64,000 bases of DNA from Atherix ibis (Eukaryota; Arthropoda; Insecta; Diptera; Athericidae). Made by a program: the position numbers and the translations under genes. The stretch lies in NCBI GenBank assembly GCA_958298945.1, contig OY282606.1, positions 48,249,920 through 48,313,919 of the forward strand, in the 5' to 3' direction. Shown here piece after piece: positions 31,388 through 42,958 of this stretch. Every line of letters starts with the position of its first letter. Position 1 is the first letter of the stretch. The notes under the pieces are model-generated. The model was not told the DNA's origin. It searched no databases and worked only from the letters and a program-made list of their open reading frames with translations.

Positions 31388-34300
31388 ATGTCTGGAAAAA
31401 AACGGCTTGCTGTTACAGTCAGCAATAATAATGAAATGAAACGGTTAAAAACTGACCAGTCTTATGAAAAGGTGTTTTAAGTCTTTTGCGCAGTCATTTA
31501 ACTTTTTCGTTTTACTTTATTTTATTTTTTTATTTTTAGTCGGCTGCTCCCGATCCGAATATATTGAATTATGATAGTGAAAACCGCGCCGGAAAAATAT
31601 TAAAACTAGAATTACAAAATTTTATGTGTCATCCAAATCTGTCTATGGATTTCAGTTTACGGGGAAATTTGATTTGTGGTAATAATGGTAGCGGAAAGAG
31701 CGCAATCCTCACAGCGGTCGCTGTTTGCCTTGGTGCTACCGCAAATGATACCCAACGGAGTTGTAATTTAAAAAGTAAATTATTTCCAATATGTTATATG
31801 AATTTTGTTTTCAATGTAAAAGGTCAAAAATTCGTTTTTACATTTAGATCTGGTTCGTAATGGACAAAGTTCAGCAGTTATTGCAGTCGATATATCTAAT
31901 GAGGGAATATATAGTATTGAACCAGAAAAGTATGGTAACAAAATTACAGTTATTCGTTATATATCGGCAAGTGGTTGTTCAAAATATAAAATAAAGGATG
32001 GTTCCGGAAAAGTTGTTTCAAACTACAAAGCAGATTTGAAAAATATTCTGCTAAGTCTAAATATTCAAGCAATCAATCCAATTTTTATGCTCAATCAGGA
32101 TAAGGCACGGACATTTTTAAAAGAGTATGTAATTCTCACAATTTTTTTATATGATTAATAATATCACGCTTTGATATCATAACTAAACTAATTTACAATT
32201 AATAATACATCTACTTATATCATAAAATAATTATTATTTATATGAATAAAATCAAAATTCATTATTTTGGTTTTTATAATAGTTCAAATGATAAAAACAA
32301 TTATAAATTATTCTTGGAGGCATCACAAATCAAATTAATTGAATCGAATATTAATCAATGTGTGGCTATGGCGAGAGAAAATAAAAGAAGATTAAAATGT
32401 GAAGAGCATGTAAGTTGACATTTATTATTAACTTAAATACAAAAGAAAATAAACTTATTTTTAGGAACTTAAAAATAAAAAAGAAGAATGTAATAATACC
32501 AAAAAGCGTTATGATCTTTTACTCTCACTCGCAGATTTAAAGGTAGTTAAAAAAAAAATAATAAAAATAAATTCTTTACTTTAATGTTTATTATTTTAGG
32601 ATGAATTACAAAAGAAAAAGATAGAAATATCATGGTGTATTGTTGAGGATCAAGAAAATGTTTTAAATGAACTCGACGCAAATATTCAAGAACTCACTAG
32701 AAAGTATGAAAATATAGACAATTTAATAACTAATAAACAACAGTTTTTAGACGGTATAAGAAATTGCATAAAGTAAGTTTAAATATTCGATAAGAAATTG
32801 AATAGATCTTAAAGTATGATTAAAAACTGCTAAATATGAGTAATTTGAGATTTCTTTAATAAAAAATAAATATAAATACAATAATTCAATGTTTTCAATC
32901 CGTTTTTCTTTCTGATAGCAAAACTAAAGAAGAAGTGGATGAAATAAATCAAACTATTTCAATTCAAAATGAGAAATTAACAATAATAAACAAAGAATTT
33001 AATTGTCTTAAGGAACGCTATGAAATTGAGAAAAGGCAATTTCTGAAATTGAAAGATAAACAAGTCAACACAAATCAACAAATAGAAACGATTGATAATA
33101 ACATTGCACAACAATCACAAAAGTAATTGAGTATAATATTTATTTATTATTTTTTCCTTTGATAATTTGTCTGCACTATTATATTGACTTGTGGGATAAC
33201 TTATTACTTATATGAAATAGCTCTTAAGACAGTGTTTTATTGGTGTCTAAATTTATAACCAACGCCACTATATAATAATTTTGTAGACTTATCAATATCT
33301 AATAAATTTATAATTAACGTCACTGTGATATTTAATCTTAACTTCTGTAATTAGCTTTATATGAAAACACGTTAAAAATAAATAGTAAATTGATTTGATT
33401 CCGAATACTTTAAACAGAATAATTGATGTATTCAAAAACTTTCTTGGATTATCTTTAATTTATTAATAAATTTATCGAAATAAGTTCACATTTTGTCTAA
33501 TAGAGCTAACTCATATTTTTAATACTACTATTAATAACATTATTCTCTTAAATATATCTTTATGTTTACGTTCAACTCATTCTATATAGATGACTATGCG
33601 TTGAATTTCTTCAATTTTTTTTTTTTTTATTTGTAAAAACTTATATAAAAACAGTACTTTCGTATATTCAATTTTCTACTTTTTTAATTTATGACACACA
33701 GATCGCAGTCATACAATGAAGAAAGAAAAAACAAAATTCAAAGTGATATGAAACTAATTGAATCCAATATTCAAATATTAGTTTCAAAAATTGAATCACA
33801 CAATGAAGATTTAAAGAACTACGAACAAACAAAACGTAATTACGAACAAGAAATCGAGAATGTTCGGTTTAAGAAGAATGGACATTTAGCTGAACAATGT
33901 AAAATATTATAATTTGTTCCCTCATATTTCCTTTTAAACTTTATTCGACTTTTGTATTTTTTTCTAATTATTTTTTGTATAAAATTTTAGTAAGATGTCA
34001 ATCCGAAATGAACCGATTAAATAAAGCACCTAAGGAGAATTTAACAATTTATGGTGATCACATTCCGAGTCTTTTAGCCATTATTGATAAATACGCAAAC
34101 AAATTTTCAGCCTATCCTCGTGGTCCTATTGGACGGTACATTCAAGTACCAAATAAAAAATGGCATGCTGTTGTAGAAAGTGTACTTGCGAGTATTCTTC
34201 ATTGTTTTTTGGTTAATTCAGTACAGGATCGTCGAATTTTAGATGACATTGTCAGAAAACATTTTCCAAATGTTCACCTTTCCATCATAACGACGAAATT

Positions 34301-37072
34301 TGTTAAAAATGTATGGGATATAAAAAAGAAAATAAGCCTTAAATATTTATTGAAGTACACGTATATATTTTTCCTATAGGATCACGATATCCAGAAAGGT
34401 ATGGTTCCCGAATTACCAGGCACAACATTAGTTATGAACCAAATAAAATGTTCGGATACGGTTGTCAGAAATATTTTAATCGATGAACTAACAATCGAGC
34501 GAATCCTGCTGGTTCAGGATAAGAGCCTAGCCATTAGATTGACATCACAAGAAGAGAATGTTCCCAATAATCTTAAAATGGTCATCTCCACCGATCCACC
34601 AATGAGGTATTTCCCAGCACCAAATTATAGGATGTATTATTTCGAAATAAGAGAACCAAGATTTATCGAGATCAACAGTGAACAACGTATAATGTACGTA
34701 TTTAGATAAAATTAGAAATATGCCATTTAAATATAATTTATCAATATTATTTTTTCTTCAACATAAAAGACAACTTGAAAATGCACTGACGACAACTTCC
34801 AGTGAAATACAAAAATGTACACAGCAAATATATGAAATAGAAAAGAAGATTAATGATTTGAAGAGAAATCAAAAGGATAAAAGTGAGCTGATACATGAAC
34901 TTGAACAGAAACGTTTGTTGAAACAAAATGAATTGGAAGAATTGAAAAATGAAGAATTACCGCGAGAAGATGAAAACCAACAATTTTGGGTATGTACTCT
35001 TTGGTCGATTGCATTCAGTTAACTTAGAAAGATGAATAACTTGTTTATAATTTTAGTTCAAAATAAATGGGTTTTTTAGACTCCCGCATATCAAAATGTT
35101 ACAATATTTAAGATTTCTTTTTTATATACTTATATATAACAGATAAACGAGTTGGACGAATTAAAACGTCAATTAACAATAATTAAAATTGTATGTGAAG
35201 AGAAAAAATCACTATTGGAGAAGTACGAAGCTGATTATAAAACCAAAGAGGATGAATACATACAACATTCAAATGATTTGAAAACTATACAAAATGAATA
35301 TAATGAATTAAAAGTATGGCTTAGCGATTTTCTATTAAAATTCCTTATCTGATTGTTTAATAAAATTATGAACAAATTTTATATTATTTTTAATTTGTCT
35401 TTCTATTAGGCCAAATTGGATAATTGCATAATAGAAGAAACTACACTTCAAAGAGAATCAAATCATTATGAAGAAAATTTCGAAGATTATAAAATGCAAT
35501 TATCGGAATTAAATGTAAGATGGATCAATTATATTTTGAATATAAAAGAAAATTTTGAAAAAATTAATTCCTTTAGAGTGATCGCCAAATTGAAGATGAC
35601 GAACTGGAGCAATTATTAGAGAATGCTGAAAATTTGGGTGAAAGAGTCGAAGTAACGCAAACGCTAAAAGAATTAGAATCTTATTCAAAGCAATTGCATA
35701 GACGAATAAAGTAAGTATTAATTAAATAACATTTATTTTGATATTGGATTTGCATTCTCTTAAAAGTATTTTATTAAGAGATATTGTTTTCTTTCTTTAT
35801 TTTTTTAGTCACATATCTGCTTCTGATGATAGTATAGATAATGTTAAAAGTCTTTTAGATCAACGAACATCAGAATTTGAAAAGAAAAGCGAGTTATTAA
35901 ATAAAATAAATTTTAATTTGGAAAAGGTAAATTGAATATTTTCATAAAGCTAATAAGATTTACAATTAATGAAAAATTTTCAGTTGAAAAGCATCCGAAG
36001 ATCTCGTCTTGTTGATTTGGAAGATATAAAAAATTTCATGAGCATGCGTGTAAATTATGGCTTTAAGGTATTTAAACAGATAAAACAAATTAAAACCCGA
36101 ACTGAATGTACTTTTATTAAATTATTTTAAGTTTTGTTTAGCTTTGGGCTGTTATATGCTCAAAAAGAAATCTAATTTCAAATTAATTATTTATTCATAG
36201 CATAATTAAGATAAGCAATTTTATGTCCTGATTAAGCGGTACTACTTCGTTATAGGAGGAGTATCCTCTAGTTAATATCAAAAGGCCTGCGTTTTCGTGA
36301 CAATAAAATTACTTTAAATTATTTAAACTAATTCGATGTAAATGAAAAAATGCGTACTATTGTTGCTCGAAAAATATTCAAATATGCATTTTACGAACAA
36401 CGGTTGTGTTTTATTATCATGAATCAACTTTCGTTTTAGCAGAAAAAATATTATCTTTTTAGAATAAACGCGAAATTAATTTTCGAACAAGGAAGAAATG
36501 ATTATGATTTACAATTAAATGAAATTTTTTTTAATCATTTTAGATTTTATTGAAACTCCGGAATTACGAGGGGAATATTGTTATCAATCATATGGAGCAG
36601 ACGTTAAAATTATCTGTTATACCAAGAGGTAATGAGATGGATATTTCTAATTTAAGTACAAAACAGATCTCGGGAGGTGAACGTTCATATGCAACATTGG
36701 CATTTTTGCTATCATTATGGGACAGTTTCGACCATCTGTTTTATTTTCTAGACGAATATGATATTTATACGGTAAACAAGTGTATCAAGTTTTTTTTATG
36801 TAATTAAGGTGAAATTGTATACAATAATAATTATATTTTTAATAGGATCGAGTTAATCGAATATCTATGACAAAACTTCTTGTAAATGAAATTAAAAAAA
36901 AACCAACACGTCAATATTTCTTTTTAACACCACAGGATATATCGTTTTTGGACCAATTGGACTCAGTTCGAATTCATCGGTAATTATCTCATAAACTTCA
37001 TTTATATTATTTTACAGTTTTATATTTTTAATTTTTTGATTGAATTTCAGATTTCCTGATCCAGAAAAATAA
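31388..37072 (+). CDS. SMC6: Structural maintenance of chromosomes protein 6 (SMC5/6 complex ATPase)
   Basis: There are nineteen exons: 31388-31471, 31540-31774, 31848-32124, 32283-32409, 32465-32542, 32600-32772, 32919-33122, 33702-33898, 33991-34310, 34380-34693, 34770-34989, 35143-35313, 35410-35514, 35577-35710, 35809-35926, 35984-36067, 36544-36771, 36846-36979, 37051-37072. All introns are GT/AG and the sum is exactly 1075 codons (1074 aa). Walker A is GNNGSGKSA at residues 75-83. Two long coiled coils flank a hinge encoded by exons 9-10 (IPSLLAIIDKYANKF, YPRGPIGRYIQVPNKKW). The ABC signature is ISGGERS at 989-995. Walker B is FYFLDEYDIY (Asp 1017, Glu 1018), and the end has FFLTPQDISFL. 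SMC6 pairs with SMC5 to compact DNA and resolve recombination intermediates in the nucleus. A polyadenylation-type aataaa lies near 37209. Confidence 0.95.
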
Positions 37073-37487
37073 AAAAATTCGGCCTACTCAGTATCGATTT
37101 TAATGTCAATTTCTTTTAAATTTATTATATATTCAAGTTTTTTAGTTATTACTTACGCACGAACAATTAGTACTGTTTGTATACTAGAAGAAAAAAGTTT
37201 GTTTAATTAAATAAATTTTTATAACAACATACATGCCATTTTTATATCTGCTTTAGTAAAATATTCATCTATTACCAACTTAAATAAACCAAGAAATTCG
37301 TTGGCTGAAAGAATAAACTCATAAATCGACCGGAGTTGGCGTGGCGTTATCAATATAGCTTTTGAGAAGGTTACCTTTTTTTAATAATTCGTTTAGATAA
37401 AATTAGGGTTGTCTGGCTTTTAACATGCGGAACGCGTCTATTAACGGCCAGCAAACCATAATTGTCGCCGTTCGAGTAATTTCGCTA
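37073..37487. other. SMC6 3' flank up to a mariner remnant
   Basis: It contains the probable SMC6 3' UTR. The GC-richer block at 37320-37487 is of unknown origin and abuts the truncated 5' end of the mariner, replacing its first 200 or so bases. Confidence 0.5.
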
Positions 37488-38492
37488 AAAGGTTTACAAT
37501 TGGGTGAATGAATTTAAACGTGGCCGTTCATCCATAAAAGATGAACATCGTTTAGGACGCCCGGTTGAGGTGTCTACTCCTGAAATCATCGACAAAATCC
37601 ACGATCTGATTTTGAACGATCGGCGAATTAAAGTGCGCGAATTAGTTGAGGTCACGGGCATATCACAAGGTACAGTCGCTTCAATTTTGCATGAAAAATT
37701 GTCTGTGAAAAAAATTTCGGCAAGATGGGTGCCGCGTTTGCTCTCAGAAGAGAATAAGCGCAATCGTGCAGTGGACTCTGAGGCTATGTTGGCACACTTT
37801 CATCGCAATCCTGCCGAATTCCTTCGTCGATATGTCACTGTGTACGAAACCTGGATACACTACTACACTCCAGAAACGAAGAGACAGTCATCACAGTGGA
37901 TTTTCAAGGGTGAACGGGCTCCGAAGAAGGTAAAAGCTGTGCCATCGGCCGGCAAGATGATGGCCACGGTCTTTTGGGATTCGCAGGGCATCATTTTTAT
38001 CGACTACTTGGAAAAAGGAAAAACAATAACAGGAGCGTATTACGCGTCGTTATTGCAACGGTTGAGCGAGGAAATCAAAGAGAAACGCCCCCATCTGAAG
38101 AAGAAAAAAATCCTCTTGCATCAGGACAATGCACGTGTGCAAAACACCTGCGCTGTTTCCATGGCCAAAATTGTGGAATTGAGAATGGAATTGTTGCAGC
38201 ATCCCGCTTATTCACCAGATTTGGCCCCGAGTGACTATTTTCTTTTCCCCAATCTGAAGAAATGGCTTGGCGGACGACGGTTCACTTCCAACGAGGACGT
38301 CATTGCTCAAACGGATGAGTATTTTGCAGTACTTCCGAAATCCTATTTTTTGGACGGGATAAAAATTTTGGAAAAACGGTTGCAAAAGTGTATAGAGCTA
38401 AAAGGAGATTATGTTGAAAAATAAATGTTTTTTTTTTTAAAAAAACCAGTTTTTTTCCATCTTTTCTAAGGACTTATTGAACGACCCTCGTA
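37488..38492 (+). mobile_element. Mariner, family M2, copy 1 (5'-truncated)
   Basis: The right inverted end (complement of CGAGGGTCGTTCAATAAGTCC) and a TA are present at 38470-38492. The left end and the first part of the transposase gene are missing. The family is different from M1 but related. The sibling copy is at 49959-51250. Confidence 0.92.
37504..38424 (+). pseudogene. M2 mariner transposase, N-terminally truncated, catalytic Asp changed to Tyr
   Basis: The open frame runs 306 codons from an internal ATG. The true reading enters upstream (VYNWVNEFKRGRSS from 37488) without its own start, and the first HTH is lost. The second HTH remains (VRELVEVTGISQGTVASIL). The first catalytic motif reads VTVYETW (TAC at 37843-37845), while the sibling has GAC at 50610-50612. 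The second motif is HQDNARVQNTCAVSM, with a small insertion next to the Asp. The third is YSPDLAPSDYFLFPNLK. It cannot be an active transposase. Confidence 0.9.
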
Positions 38493-38669
38493 GTATTGCA
38501 TATCGGCTTTGCACTTCTATACTTTGCGAAGGCGAAGACAAAGCAAATATTTAACTTTTTAAGTCTTACTTCTTTTGTGAACTTTATCAATTCGAATTTT
38601 TTGGTAATGCTTTCTAAAAGCTTTGTACTATTTTAAAAAGAAAAAATAAAACAGGAATTTCGAAAAAAA

Positions 38670-38790
38670 TATATAATCTAATGTACTGTTTCCAATGTCA
38701 TCCCACTAACAATTCTGACAAATTGTGTACTTATTGCATTTTAAGGTGTGTCCGTCATAAAATTTTAATTAACTCTCTTAGCTTTCATAA
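38670..38790. repeat. Dispersed repeat, copy 2
   Basis: Related to 18840-18975 in the same orientation. It begins just after the M2 mariner. Confidence 0.55.
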
Positions 38791-39244
38791 AATCCGAGCG
38801 CAAAACAGAAACTTCTAGTAAGCTTGAGTTTCATCAGAGAAAATTTGTTTGCTGAAACTCGACAATTTGCCTCGATTTGTCCTCGAGGTGGTAGTTTTCA
38901 GCGATAACGTCGTTGCTATTCGTGACTCCAGAAGGGATAAAAGAGATTAGACAACACTGTTGCGGTAGGTATCACAGGATCATGTAAGCATTTCTAGCAA
39001 CGCGTGTGCTAAAAGACTTGCCAAAGATATTCTACTCCACCCAGATCCTACAATATTTGCAACACATATTAATCTACTCACCTCATGGCAGCAAACAACC
39101 GACCATCGCCAACCCGTTTTTCCCTTACCTAATTAAGCTACTATATCTGAGGTAGCCCAATGGCCTCTCGGTCGTGGTGCCCAGGTATGACCTTTGAAAC
39201 ATGTTTTTAGGCCCGTTTATAACAGGTGGCGCACCTGTTAATTT

Positions 39245-39610
39245 TGTAGAAATTCGGAGAGTTTTAAAATACGCCATTCTCCATGAAACGATAGCATACC
39301 GAAATGCTTGTATACTTTTGTTTACATTTCGACACTTATTGCAGAGTGAAAGTTTAAAGGCGGTTTTATTAAATTTTAAATAGCTTACGAATATGTACTC
39401 GTAAATATAAATTAAATAAATAGTTTTATTCTTTATGACAGCAAATAGGAAGTTTTCTTTTTAGAATACAAAGTTTTTTGTGAAAGGTTATTTTGCAAGT
39501 GTGTACGTTCTTACGAATGTTGTCTCGAAAAAAAATTGGACAGAATTTTTGTATAGAAGCCTATCCAGTTCTTCTATAATCCAAGAAGTACATGTAGAAC
39601 GCGGAGTAAT
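39245..39610 (+). repeat. Unclassified interspersed repeat, copy 1
   Basis: The part 39390-39600 is the reverse complement of 49395-49620 with moderate divergence. The part 39249-39300 matches 51290-51345 directly. It has no coding content. It is probably a non-autonomous DNA element with inverted ends. Confidence 0.6.
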
Positions 39611-41887
39611 AGGGTCAATGTTTTTGACAAATAATCGGTCGGTGGTTTTGATTTAACGTGAATTTTTTCCATCGATTCCCCTGTTCTAGTGGTACTATCT
39701 AAGGCAAATAGAAAAAAATAAACACAATCAATAAATAGAATCAATTATTTTTATTTGTAAACAAAGTTACTGCTTTAGAAAATCAAGTGAGGACTTTTGC
39801 GCCACCCTGTACGAACAAAAAATAATCCAGGTACCATATATGTGGTACAATTGGAAAATTTTCTTATAAAAATTGTAAATAATTATTTTTAATAAATCAA
39901 ATAAATATAGTTTAATAGAAATATTAATAATATGAAATTGTTTGGAATAAAAAAAAAGGTAAGTAAAACAAGTATTTTCTGTTATTATTTATGTATACTT
40001 ATTTATTTATTATTATTATTATTATTATAGATATATGTATACAAATACAAACAATTATTTATTATTTATTATTCTAGCTTACATTAATATAGATAATTAG
40101 AGTTTTTTTTTTTTTATTAATCATGGGATAAATCCAAAAATAAAATAGAATTTTTCAAAAAAAACCTCGCCTACATGCATATAAAAATATGTTATTGTAT
40201 ATTAAGTTTTATTATTTTCATAGCAGTTGTTTAAAGGATCAAGGCAAACGATCTTTTTAAATTCAAATCAGATGAATAACAAAAAAACCAAAAAATTAAA
40301 AGTAATCATTTTGAAAATAAAAACAGAAGCAATTTCTTAGCATACATTTTATAACAACATTAATAAAAAAAATAACTTTAAATATTACATAAATAATATA
40401 TTTATCGCACACAAAATTTTAACCTACACATATTTGGTAATTTTCTATGTTAACAACCACTTACATACATAAACGTGCTAACTACAATTATATATATTAA
40501 TGTTAAATATATGTGTATAATAGTATACCTATAATTGTAGGTTTATAAATATACTATATATCATATATTTATACGACTTTTTTACCAAAATTTTACAAAT
40601 ACGAGTACTAACCTAAATCGGTTTCGTTTCTTCATTCATTATATTTTTGTGTTTTTGCAAATATTCTCATTTTTATGATGATTGTTATTTAAATCTACAT
40701 AACGTGTATATGTGAATAGTGTTATTAAAGTTATTTTTATCTTACTGAGTTACTACAATATTTCATATGCGTTTTAGTAGTATATATTGCATATTACAAG
40801 TATTATTATTATTTTTTTATATTAATATCAACAGAATATATTTAAAAGTTATATTATTATTATAGAAACATAATCAACTTAGTTTTTAAGCAAAATATAT
40901 TTTTTAATAATCCAAAATATGATATTTTTTTATTATATTTTTATTGTTTGTTACTAGTGTTAATAATGATTTGTATTTTTTGGTTTTACTATTTTTTTTT
41001 ATTGTAATATTTAAAAAAAATAATTATGTACATATTTATTTAAACTGAAACAATTATATATGTATATATATATATATTTTTATAAACTGCTATATTATAT
41101 AAAGTAAAACAGAATAATTTAACAAAAGTTCAGAGAATAAATTTTTTACCAATAATTACTGACTTTATTTTTATTGATTTCGAAAAATAAAAATAAAATA
41201 TAACAACATATTTTATATATTTTCTTAACTGATCCTGGATTAAATAATAAGTTTTTAAAATTATTTTCTTTTATCAAACTTAAAGGAATTTACAAATTTT
41301 AATAATGATTTTTATCCGTTTTAATAAATTTTTTTATGCTAATAAAAAAATTAGAAAAATAATGGGTAATTTCCGCATGCAAGGATATATTGTATCTAAA
41401 ATATTGTCTTTGAATTAATTTTTCTTGTAAATATATTGCACGCATTTACAGGTTTCCTATCTAATATAGTAAATTCCTTTATCTGAATCTACTTACTATT
41501 CAATACACATATTAAACTTTATTATAATAAACTTTTTTAAGCTCTTGGTACTATAGTGACCATAATTACTTAGTTTTATTTTTTTAATTTTTAACAAGAT
41601 ACGAGCAATGTGAATTTTAAAAACCAAGCACAGGAATTGGTGGACATAAATATTTGATGGGGTGAAGATAAATGGAGAGGATTTGATTTTCAGATAAAAA
41701 AAATTCGATAAAATATTTTTTGATTTTCGAAGATATAAGTTCGATTAATATTATGGCCAGAATAGATAGTACACGTGGATAAGGATTTTGGAAAATCTAT
41801 CAACAAAAGTCTATATATAAATCTTTATATAAGCGGTATCTTAGGGCTGGATCATCGTTATTTAGACTTTCTAAGAGGGAAGTTCAA

Positions 41888-42958
41888 CGTGAGTGGCCTT
41901 TTATTGATTAAAGCCGGCTGAATCAATATTCTAATTCGAGATTATTTGGGTCAGGATCGTCTTAATCTATGTCATATAAGACAGCCTTGTCTAGAATAAT
42001 CTTACCTACATCTGGGCCATGCTCATTTAGACCAAGATCGATAAGGCCAGCATAGTCTAAACAATAATATCTAGATCCAAGATTGTTTGGACTTTTATCA
42101 ACTGAGCCAAGATTATGAAGGCCAAAATAGCAAAGGCCGGAATCATTAAAGATATACTCGTTAAGACCAGGTTCGTCAAAGACAATATCGTTGAATATCT
42201 GAATCATTTCAATTTGCATTTTATAAGCTAGGATCATCTAAACCAATATAACCTACACTAGATCAGATAGATCAGGAACATTACGCCCAATATTGACAAG
42301 GTCAGTATAGTCTACACAATCATAACTTAAGTTAATATTGTTTGGGACTAGTATTGTCTAAGTTAAACTCGCTTAGGCCAAGATCATCTAAACCAATATT
42401 ATCAAGGCCGAGATGATAAACGTGAGTGGCCTTTTATTGATTAAAGCCGGCTGAATCAATATTCTAATTTGAGATTATTTGGGTCAGGATCGTCTTAATC
42501 TATGTCATATAAGACAGCATTGTCTAGAACAATTTTACCTACATCTGGGCCATGATCATTTAGACCAAGATCGATAAGGCCAGCAAAGCCTAAACAATAA
42601 TATCTAGATCCAAGATTGTTTGGACTTTTATCAACTGAGCCAAGATTATGAAGGCCAAAATAGTAAAGGCCGGAATCATCAAAAATATACTCGTTAAGAC
42701 CAGGTTCTTCAAAGACAATATCGTTGAATATCTGAATCATTTCAATTTGCATTTTATAAGCTAGGATCATATAAACCAATATAACCTACACTAGATCAGA
42801 TAGATCAGGAACATTACGCCCAATATTGACAAGGTCAGTATAGTCTACACAATTATAACTAAAGTTAATTTTTAGTCTAAATTAACTATTGTCTAAGTTA
42901 AACTCGCTTAGGCCAAGATCATCTAAACCAATATAATCAAGGCCGAGATGATAAAGGC
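41888..42958. repeat. Two-copy 533-bp tandem repeat with internal short units
   Basis: The segment starting cgtgagtggccttttattg at 41888 recurs at 42421, a period of 533 bp, with high identity. Inside each copy are degenerate units of about 30 bases around motifs such as aggccaagatcatctaaacc. Similar units spread on to about 43290. The minus-strand frames at 41962-42237 and 42495-42779 read repeated Leu-Gly-containing blocks (LGLHNLGS, NNLGSRYY, IDLGLNEHG). These follow from the repeat and are not evidence of a gene. Confidence 0.85.

Larger units (their letters stand above)
38493..41887. other. Gene-free AT-rich region
   Basis: No supported gene. It contains the second copy of a dispersed repeat (38670-38790), another repeat at 39245-39610 shared with 49390-49650 and 51290-51440, and trinucleotide and TA microsatellites (for example near 40005-40030 and 41055-41080). 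The block 38790-39200 is GC-richer and may be an old LINE, but this is unproven. Confidence 0.55.

Noticed and set aside
40000..40030. CRISPR-like or array-like short repeats
   Set aside because: These are trinucleotide microsatellites without spacers of uniform length; the genome is eukaryotic.
41962..42779. Two similar minus-strand frames of 91 and 94 codons that look like a repeat protein
   Set aside because: They are the two copies of a 533-bp tandem repeat; the repeated peptide blocks follow from repeated DNA, and no start context, splice site or neighbour supports a gene.
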